Assembly: GCA_964036155.1 (NCBI GenBank)
Contig: OZ038422.1
Span: forward strand, 84,157,201 to 84,221,200
Direction: 5' to 3'
Length of the DNA: 64,000 nt
Source of the DNA: Diploscapter coronatus
Taxonomy: Eukaryota; Nematoda; Chromadorea; Rhabditida; Rhabditidae
The position numbers and the translations under genes were made by a program. The notes below the pieces were generated by a model that was not told where the DNA came from, made no database searches, and saw only the letters and a list, made by a program, of their open reading frames with translations. This document shows, in pieces, positions 55,392 through 64,000 of the stretch (its first letter is position 1; every line of letters begins with the position of its first letter).

Positions 55392-58300
55392 AATCCTCCT
55401 AAAATGAAATTAGCTTCAAATTTCATCGGCTTAAAGATAGAATAAGCGAAGTCAGGTACGTTTACAAATGACAGATTCATTGGAGCGTTCAAAAATGTTG
55501 GTATTGAAATAGTTTTGATCGAGAAAAAAGAAATCAAGTTTTCGAATCTGAGGTGCTGAGTTTTTGATGAGTCATACAAAATTAGATGATATTGACGAAT
55601 TATGATGATGATTATAAGAATGATAAAAATACACGACTCTCCATCTTCTAAGACCCATTGCATATTTATCGGAGCGAGGAAATTCGATTTCTCGTCCAAA
55701 CACAAGGCCTTCGAACGAAAATTTTGCAATTTCAAATTTGAACAAACTGAGGGGGTATTGGGAGCTATTGAATTGAATTGAACACCGTCTATGAGGCAAA
55801 GAAAAGGGAAAAAGACGATAGAAAGTCGAGTGAGGAGCTCTGGCATAATGGTGAATTGAAGGAATTGAGACGAAAAGAATAGGGCGCAGAATGGGGTGGG
55901 CGGGGTCTGCTTTGGACGGGCAAGAAAAAGAAACAACGCGTAGAGAGCAGCCAATGGGAGAGAGGAGGGTTAGAACAGAACAGAACAGAGGAAAAGAGAA
56001 TACGATACATATGACATGCTGATGAAAGACAGGAAAAATGCACCGATAGATAGATAGATCGAGCTGAGGTGACACAACAATCACACAGGGTGGTATGTTG
56101 TCTTTCGCTATCAGAGAAATCGATCAGGGTTCATTTTTCTAGAGTTTGATTCGAGTGAATCACAATTTCTGCACTCGCAACTTCAGATCACTGAGGATGA
56201 TCTTTCAAATAAGATTTCTTTTTTCAAAAATCAATGAAATTTGGACATGTTCTTATTAAATTTCATAATTTTACCATCTCAAGATCGATTTTTTTCCGGA
56301 AAGAAGCGAATAAAATCATGATGTTGTGCCATTTAAAAATCCCCGATCAAGGAAGGTATCGTAGTCTCAGAAATTTTGACTTCTTAGCGTGTACAATATC
56401 CTTTGTCTGTCAATTTCTTTGCATAAAATGTATTCTTCTTCATGCTCAGTTAAAATCGGCATTGTGTTATTCGTCTAAATCTAATGTGTGAAGAAGAAAG
56501 GCGTTAAGAAATGGGAAATGCGGCCTGGCTAAGCATGTCGCTTAGGCGCTTAGCCTGGCAGAGGACTTCCTTTGGCTGCCAGCCTGCTTAAATTCGAGCA
56601 CCAATCAGCCGAGCATAATCCACTTTGTTATTTGGATGAAGAAGGAAGAAGCTGAAAGACGCGGGCCTGAGACTACTAGGGAAGCGAGACGAATTCATAA
56701 CTGAAGGAGATGCAGATGGACGAGAAATTGAAATAATTGATCAAGTGGGCGAACATTCGAGACTGTTGCATGCAAAAACTGGAAAACACTGGAGAAAAGT
56801 TAGAAAGTTGAATAACTGAAGTTTTTCGCTGAGTAAGGTAAAGCAAATAATAACGATTTTTTTCTCGAAATTATGGATTGAAATTCAAATTTCGATTTTT
56901 TTTTCATAATTTCTGTGTAAGGGTTTATCCAAATCTACCACGCAATTCGATAAACATTGCAGTTGCTTAAAAGCGTCGGACTCCCTTTCTTGAGGCCTAG
57001 CTTCCGATCGACTTCAAATCCGCTATTCTTATGATTGCGTCATATTTTCTAGCCTTCTATTCTTTTATCTGGCCGTATTTTGAATGTTCAGCGACTTATT
57101 CTCACAGGAAGTGACTCCCCATGCAATAATTGTTTGTTTTGTCTCACAGTTGGTAGCCATAATAGGAGTTGACAAGACAATTGAAAGAATTGAGTGGAGC
57201 AGTGGTAATTGATAGCCGTGATTATGAGATTGTGGGAAATTAGAATGGGAGGCATTTAGCAGGTCTTTTTTGGGTTTGCTATAAATTAGTGGAAATATTA
57301 TGAAAATGTTTAGTTAGCCACGTAAATTGGAAATTAAGTCTATGAATGAAGTTGACTAAATAAGCGACAGATAGACAAATTCTGTGATTCTTCCTTATGG
57401 AAGATACACTTTCTTGCTTTCGAACAGTCATATTCAGTCGAAAGAAAGACGAATCATAACACAAACAAGAACAACCGCGGATAAGAATAAGCTGGAAGGA
57501 TTAGGGAGAGGAGAAAAGCGGAGGAAAGCATAGTCATCAGAATAGGATGGGTCTTTGTATAAATCAACAATCAACACAATATGTATCATCACGAATGAAT
57601 ATTTTCACCATAAATCTAAAATAAAACAGATTGCATTTACAATACGAAATCTACAGTATTCAACAATGCTCTATTCTCATACTCGACTGTTTCTTTGATA
57701 GCCTTCCGACTTGCATACCCGGCAGTAACATCAGCTCGTGTTCTCCTCCCCACCCGGAAATGTTACCCGAGGTGCGAGGTCATTCAACTGTCAGTCAAAT
57801 CCTTTTGCTATTAGCATAGGACGCGTGCCTACTCCGTATTTTATCAAAACAATCCATACGTTTCATCTATCTTTCCATAATTTATATCCTTCTGTGTAAA
57901 GTTCATCCTTTTCTTTTTTCTATATCAAGACTTCATTCTCAAAACTGAGTGAACTTTCCAAACAGTTGGTCAAAGACTAAAATTTTAAAAACTCGCAAAG
58001 ACAAAGAATTTCAAGGACAAAAAGAAAGTTTTGTCCAGCCCTGTTTTAACAAAATCGTTTTCATCCTATGGCAATGATGAAATCCCGTGACAAATTTCGG
58101 GGAATCAGAACATTTTTGACAAACTTCTCCACAATCAGCAAAATTGGTACTATTTATGGCTCGATAAAGGCGGAATTGAATTCTATTCGTTTGAAAATCC
58201 TCAGGGATCGAATCAGGCCACAAGGTCCACCATTATGACTCGATGATTGCATTACAGTAGGACAAATTGAATAATAGAGAAGTTAGATATTAGAGCAAGG

Positions 58301-58801
58301 AAGTGAGAAGGATATTAGGGGTTATGAGAAGGGATAAGTAAATGGATAAAGATGAATATGAGCTGCTAGGAAAGTGGTAATTATTGGGTCATTCGATAAG
58401 TTCTTGAAATTTAGAAATTAGCATACATGTTCTTCTTATGTTATTTAGGCCTCCTGTATTATACACCGCCGGAACACCGACACACCTGTAAAATACACCC
58501 GCTCTTTGTCTTATACGCCTTCATTCTAAAATCGCGGTGTCTAATACAGACGAGGCGACGTACCGGCGGTATATTATACAGCAAATCTGTTATTTATGAC
58601 TAGAGTGAAAATGACAATGAAAATTAAATAATGCAAATTTTCAATTTCGAAACTTTTTGAAAGATCTAACGATGAACAATAAGAATAAGATAATAGGATG
58701 CCTGAAGGGATGAAGAGTGAGGATGAGTTGCTAGGAAACTGCTAATTAAGAAGTATTAGCTGACAGATAATGATAATTAAATTTCAGAATCGGCTCACAA
58801 A
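55392..58801. other. Gene-poor region upstream of SoxB gene
   Basis: About 3.4 kb between divergent SoxB (-) and RSRC1-like (+). It holds a GC-richer block (about 55740-56060), a (GATA)n tract near 56046-56062, a palindromic GCTTAGGCGCTTAGCC segment near 56540-56556, and the foldback at 58454-58581. No coding region is supported; candidate Sox promoter/enhancers. Confidence 0.45.
58454..58581. repeat. Compound palindrome with repeated TGTATTATACACC units
   Basis: The outer arms CTGTATTATACACCGCCGG and CCGGCGGTATATTATACAG match at 17 of 19 positions as inverted repeats. A second inner pair (CACCTGTAAAATACACCCGC and CGCGGTGTCTAATACAGACG) repeats the same word, giving four related units in alternating orientation. 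Confidence 0.75.
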
Positions 58802-60201
58802 ATGGGACGCGATAAATCCGAATCCAAAAAATCAAGGTATAAACTATTCCTATTATTTTTGGTTATGTTCAAATTATTTGAAAAGTGATATTTTGATGAA
58901 GATCCTGATCGCGTTTCTAATGAAAAGTCAGTAAAATAATTTGCCTGTATTTTCAGAAAACGCTCCCGCTCCCGCGAGCGAGACCGCGACAGAAGACGAG
59001 GTCGAAGCCGAAGCAATGAAACGAAGAGGGGAAGCGACAGTAGAAGTGCGAGTTCGCAAGTGCAGAAGATGAAAGAGAAAATGCAGTCCGGACTCAAACA
59101 GGCCAAGTATCAGATTCAGTCAATCTATCGTAGACTTAAAATGTGGCAATTTGAAAACCGTATAACATCATGACACGAGATATAACGAAATGATAACATA
59201 AGATGCCTTATTCTGCTATCTCCCAACCTATTTTACATATGATCCGCGACATGATATCATTGTCTTTCCAAATACCTTAAAACATTTAATCCAGGGTTAA
59301 AGTTATTTTTTAATTGAATTTAATTTCAGAGATGACATAGCACAAATGAAGGAAAGAAGCGAAGACGAAAGGAAACCTGTCAGCACCAGTTCCAATGGTA
59401 GCATAAACTATGAGTTTTCATATTTTAGCCTGAAATTTGAAATTCAGAAACCTATTCCTTCTCCGAAATGACATATCGAAGTAGGGAAATCGAGCGAATC
59501 GAGGACGGTGATTTCCGGCCAGCGCAGTTCAAATCCAGCAGAGATCAAGCGAATAAGGTTATTTTTATTTTAAAAGATCAGTATTATTCTGAAAATATAT
59601 GGTCTTTGGATGGAATTTTCTATGGTCATTCGAATAAGAAATATACCATTTTTAGCTTTATGAATTGTGAAATTTCCGGAATAATAAATAGGAGAAGTTG
59701 AATGTTGACGTTTCAGCCATCAGCCAACGAAACTCGAGAACAGAAAGAGGAAAGAAACATCTCTGAGCACGAACGGGCCATGTTCGGCCCGATGTGGGCC
59801 AGCAACGAAATGAAGACCGGCATGGTGAAGAAGGAAAAGGGGAAGGAGATCGGAACGAAGGATATCGAAATGTCGTTGCCGCCTGAACCGAGGTAGAAAT
59901 TAGTTTAAATTACCTTTCTTATTTAATACAAAGTAAACTGATCTTCACATCTTTTCTTCGAAATAGAGGTGAGCTTCACTGGGATAAAAATTATTTTCTC
60001 TCGCTATGAACATTATTGCACTATAATATGAAATATTTTTGAAGTCTTTCAATTTTACAATAACTTATTATTTCGTTTTTTATTTATTTCAGAGCCTCCC
60101 TAATCCATCCGCTGTTCGAAATCGATGAAGAAACTCGCAGGCAGAATTGGCTGACGAAATGGCGCGCCGAGAAGCAGAATGCGATTCAAAATGCCATCTA
60201 A
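58802..60201 (+). CDS. RSRC1-like arginine/serine-rich protein
   Basis: Starts MGRDKSESKKSRKRSRSRER and is RS/RD-rich over the first two exons. A helical part follows (KMKEKMQSGLKQAKDDIAQ), then YRSREIERIEDGDFRPAQFK, a charged stretch (SEHERAMFGPMWASNE), and a conserved C-terminal block LIHPLFEIDEETRRQNWLTK ending NAIQNAI, stop at 60199. The REIExIExxxF...F.SS and HPxxF.d.e...W....a.rqe blocks recall RSRC1 (SRrp53), a nuclear splicing-related protein. The middle is not recognised, so the assignment is moderate. An acceptor lies 14 nt before the ATG, and AATAAA is at 60268-60273. Confidence 0.7.
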
Positions 60202-61477
60202 GATATCATTCTATCAATTCATTGTTATTTATTTTAACTCGTTGAGTAACATTTATTTTTCTTGCGGAATAAAATCTGTAAGCCACTGAAATATGAAATG
60301 ATCAGCTAAATGCGTTGATCTTCACACTAAAAAAATCTCTGACGTTAACATAATCCCTAAATTCTATGTGATCATCATATCGATTACTGAACTATCTAAA
60401 TTTTGTCGACTTCAATAAAGTCCCTCTCCTTAACCTCCAATACCAGTTTTGCCGAACTGTGTCCAAATTGACTTGTTCATCGAAATTGTCCTTCTAAAAC
60501 GACAATTACTCTTCTGAAAGTCCAATGTCGGTTCTTTCTAAATCGATATAGAAAAAGCAAGATCAGAACGATTTCTAAAATATTTATTTTAGGGTTAAAC
60601 AGTAAATGATTTACTGTTTATATTGCAATTTTACAATAGCATTTAAGCGAAAATTTCTATTTATAGTCGAATTACTTGAATTTTAAGAATGGAGAAAGAA
60701 AATAACTTTTACAACAATTGAGAAGAAAAAGCTATCTTTTACAGACTAGCATATGAGAAATTATCTTTCTAGCTAGCGAATGAATATAAAAATTTAGCTC
60801 AGTAATTCTAATGTTTTTCCAGAATCCCGAAAGCGAAGAGCACAGAAAACCCGTGTGAGAAGTATCAAAAATATAGATTTGTTTAGAAGTTAGGAAAACT
60901 TTGTGACAGAAATGACTTGCGAATGAGCAAAGTCTATCAATTTATGTATCACATTCGAATTTCACAAGATTTGCTACGAAAAATACCCGCTTTTACACAT
61001 GGGAAAAGTCAATTATAGTAGTCAGAAGAGCATAGAAATCAGCGAAGTTCTATCATTAATTCGAAACTTTCAAAAATTCTCAAATCAATGATAATTGAAT
61101 ATAAAATCCAGACTTTGATCAACAAAGTCGATTTACAGTATTCTATAATAAAAGACCTCTTTATTATTGTATCGAAAAGTTAAAGTCTTGGGACTTCTAT
61201 TAAGTAATACGGTATTCACATAAGAATTCGAGTAAACCCCGTGAATTATCGAATTGTACGAAAAGGGAACATAGCCTCACCGGTTGCATTTCCCGTTTAC
61301 TCCTGTTTGCATCCAACTCCAATCACTTATAAAGATTACTCGAATATGATCATCCCCTCTCGTGTAGATGTCATCTTATTTCTTTCCTAGTATTATTTCA
61401 AAAGAAAGTGGATGACATTTACAGAAAGAGAAGGTGATGTTAATGACCTTTATAGTTGACCTTCATGAAACCTTCCT
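60202..61477. other. Convergent intergenic region
   Basis: 3' UTRs of RSRC1-like (+) and SUCO-like (-). It contains a perfect 11-bp stem (AAACAGTAAAT...ATTTACTGTTT near 60598-60620) and the longer hairpin at 61351-61439. No gene supported. Confidence 0.5.
61351..61439. ncRNA. Pre-miRNA-sized hairpin in SUCO-like 3' UTR region (tentative)
   Basis: An 89-nt imperfect hairpin. CATCCCCTCTCGTGTAGATG + TCATCTTATTTCTTT pairs with AAAGAAAGTGGATGACATTT + ACAGAAAGAGAAGGTGATG across a short loop. It starts about 40 nt past the SUCO-like stop codon on the minus strand. No match to a microRNA seed I know; it could equally be a small foldback repeat. Confidence 0.35.
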
Positions 61478-64000
61478 TCAAGCCTGTTTTCTGATCTGCA
61501 AATATTTCCTCCTTCCATTTTGCAGCCTCGCCAATTTAGAACAGCCGAATCTGTAGATGTCTTTCCTTCTCTGCCTTCTGATTTGGTGCATATCTCGTTT
61601 GGCCTCCCGCAAAATTCTGTCTACTTTCTTCAGCAGCTTCCCTTCGAATTTCTGGAAATTTATAATTTTACTAATTTCTGCTAAACCTCGAGAAATATTA
61701 ATTCTTTTAAAAACCCCTTTCTAGAGAAAATTACATATTGTTTTCTCTCTCATGATCTCTACCCCTTTTGTAGTAACGCTAATTAGTGTCATGCATTTTT
61801 TGTCGAAACCTTGTAGAAAGAAAGGGAAAGCTGGTCGCATTACATTACAATTCGCGCATCGAAAATCTATTCGATGCAAAAAGTAGGCTTCTTGGAAGTT
61901 CACCTATTTTTCCTTCACTACCACCAATATCCCTAGAAATTTAAAAATAAAGGAAAAATCCAACCTTCTGTTTCCGGTCGACCTCTTTTTCTTCTGCTTC
62001 ATTCTGCTGCCGTTTTTCGTAAATCCAATGCATCGTCTTCTGCAGAGAATACATGCCGAGTTGGATTATCACGATCAGGAACAGCACTTGCTCTGTCTGA
62101 AAAAAACAAATCAATAACTTTTCTAAATGAACAATGAAATTTTTCGTATGTCATTTGATCGAATTTATGTTAATTCTCAGTCTAAAAGAGAAACCCACTC
62201 CTTTCACAAAAGGACACTAAAGTTTAGCATTTGAGTAGATTTATGCTAGTGTTGATCCTTATTGAAAATCTGTCTCATTGACAAAAATAAGAGAATTTTG
62301 TATTGAAAAAGATTTATGCTAGTTTTTAGTCTTATTCAAATATTCTTACTGTCCACATTTGTTCCAATTTCTCATCGACCGCATGCACGAATCGGGAGAT
62401 CATTTCAGCCTGCGTCTGCATTGCTGAAGCTGCTGCTGAGCAGGTAAAGTCTTTCTGGAATTAAAATTAAAAATTCAGATTCAAATTAGTTTTTTGCTAA
62501 TTTTACCTGTGAATGCCTCTTCCAAACAGTCAACTCCGCACTCTTCTTCTGCTGAGATTTCATCCATTCCGACAGGGCCTCAACGTCGGATTTTAGAGAG
62601 GATATCTGAAAATTGAATATTTTTAAAAATCCAAAAATTACAAAAAAAAAAATCCACCTTCTTCTCAGCATCTTGCTCCACTCTTTCAACCGCTTCCTTG
62701 ATCAGTTTCTCTGCAGCGATTTTTGCCTCCTGCAGAGCCTTGTTCTGCTGCTCTGTCTATAATCGAATTTTTAGTTTTTGTAAAATTATAAAATTTAAGG
62801 ATAGGATAAATTGTTTCTGAATAATTTACCTGCTCGACATACTGTCTGCTCAGTTCGCTGAGGTACTCGCTGCTCAGCGACATGTTCATCTCTAGGGTCG
62901 CGATTCGTTTGTTCAACTTCATGAACACCGACTCCTGAAAAATAATCAAATTCGTTGAAAAACTTAAACTCGGAAAATTCTGCGTCAAATTTGTCAGAAA
63001 ACAAAAGTAGTAGTGATCTTTGCGATATTTTGCCGTATGAGATCATAAAGAATTTCCCTATCAACTTTATTTGATGGTAAGAAATGTTATAGAAAAAGCC
63101 GCAGTTTTTGCAAGAATAAGAATTCCTACTTTGTGGCTGAGCGAAGTGGCAGGAAGCACGGTTTGTTGTTGTTGTTGCTGTTGATTTTGCTGATTGCCAT
63201 TTTGATGGTTCTGCACCGTTTGTTGTGGTTGTTCAGGAACAGGTTCAGATGCAGCAGGTGGTTTCTGAGTTTGGCTGGTTCCGGATGCAGGCTGAGTTGG
63301 CGAATCAGAAACAGATTGAGGGATTTCCTGGACTTTTGCCTGATCTTCAACGTTCTTCTGGACATCAGGAAAGTCTTTCTTCTCTTCCCTCTGTTGTTCA
63401 GCAATTTTCACGTTGACTTTTTCCTTCACGTCAGACTTCTGACTTTCCTCCTTTTCTCTCTGAGCCTTCGTCAATTTCGACTTCTTTTCTTCTTGCAAGG
63501 TCTGAAAAATCAAATTAATTTTCAAAAATAGCGAAAATTCCGACCTTTTTCCTTCGGAGACTCTGGTAATTCTTTCGGATGAATTCGTTCCTTCTTCGCC
63601 AGAAGTTGCTCAGTAAATTGCGAGAGTCGTATCGAGGGCTGAAAGGCAAATCTGTATCTTGAAATTTTTGAAAGAACTCAATTAATCTCAAATTTATAAA
63701 CCGAAAAAGATTAATAAATGATGTGAAAGTAGCATTTTTACTACGCTGCTCTTCAAATTAGCATATTTTAAGCATTTTCTTACTTTCTAGAAGTCGAGAA
63801 GTTGGCGACGTTGTCAGCGAAGAATGCGTGGCAGAAGAAGTTCGATTTTCTCGGCTGCGACCGTTCGCGAGTACATTTGGTGCAGACAGAGATTCGAGTA
63901 CGATATGAGCTGAAATTCAATTATTCAAATTACATGAAGTTAGAGAAAAACATTTAGAATGTGTTTTTAAAACTATTTTGTACCTCAATATTTATATATT
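61478..64000 (-). CDS. SUN-domain ossification factor (SUCO/SLP1)-like, partial at 5' end
   Basis: Only the C-terminal part lies in the window; the upstream exon ends at an acceptor near 63910 and earlier exons (including the expected SUN domain) lie beyond base 64000. Read in gene order: RISVCTKCTRERSQPR, then a basic segment NLLSNFWRRRNEFIRKNYQ, a KE-rich helix (KLTKAQREKEESQKSD), a Gln-rich stretch near 63163-63215, and the family hallmark ESVFMKLNKRIATLEMNMSL + SSEYLSELSRQYVEQ. A coiled coil, SEWMKSQQKKSAELT, one membrane segment (EQVLFLIVIIQLGMYSLQ) and a basic tail ending YLQIRKQA follow, with TGA at 61478-61480. SUCO/SLP1 proteins are ER/nuclear-envelope membrane proteins that stabilise other membrane proteins in yeast. 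Hallmark and TM placement match the family. Confidence 0.8.

Noticed and set aside
55388..56084. Frames of 170 and 188 codons upstream of SoxB
   Set aside because: They overlap each other in different frames, include low-complexity Ile/His runs, and show no domain; probably promoter sequence.

Overview
The window looks like a compact, AT-rich nematode-type nuclear genome, or at least a protostome one. Protein-coding genes are broken into many short exons. Introns are often 40-60 nt and end in TTTTCAG. An innexin and a nematode-style SGNH acyltransferase are present. Most genes have a strong 3' splice acceptor 3-40 nt before the presumed ATG, as expected where spliced-leader trans-splicing is common. 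No rRNA, tRNA, CRISPR or bacterial-type operon signals were seen. All gene models were assembled by hand from splice signals and reading-frame continuity; product names rest on remembered family motifs, not on searches.

Left part (1-25 kb): an acyltransferase-3/SGNH gene (-, runs off the left edge); a small secreted amidated neuropeptide precursor (+, 4419-5600) whose only intron holds a mariner-like non-autonomous element; an innexin (+, about 7927-10686); a retinol-dehydrogenase-like SDR (-, 11438-13244); a 19-exon gene for an 881-residue single-pass membrane protein with a juxtamembrane Cys cluster and many YxxV/YxxI motifs (+, 14750-21907); and a CDK4/6-type kinase (-, 23143 to about 24852).

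Middle (25-46 kb) is gene-dense and mostly housekeeping: SPRYD7-like (+), an Rpr2/Rpp21-type zinc-ribbon protein (-), poly(A)-binding protein (-), KIN17 (+) closely followed by the PIN4 parvulin (+, probable trans-spliced operon), GPALPP1 (-), an MST/Hippo kinase with SARAH domain (+), and COA5/PET191 (+).

Right part (46-64 kb): a SoxB-type HMG-box gene (-, 53670-55391) sits in a roughly 12-kb neighbourhood without other genes and with GC-richer islands, the usual setting for a developmental regulator. It is followed by RSRC1-like (+) and a SUCO/SLP1-like membrane protein (-, runs off the right edge).

Apart from the genes, the notable signal is a wealth of short foldback elements (about 90-420 bp imperfect palindromes) in introns and intergenic DNA. 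Several between 32 and 43 kb share a related hairpin core although their outer arms differ.
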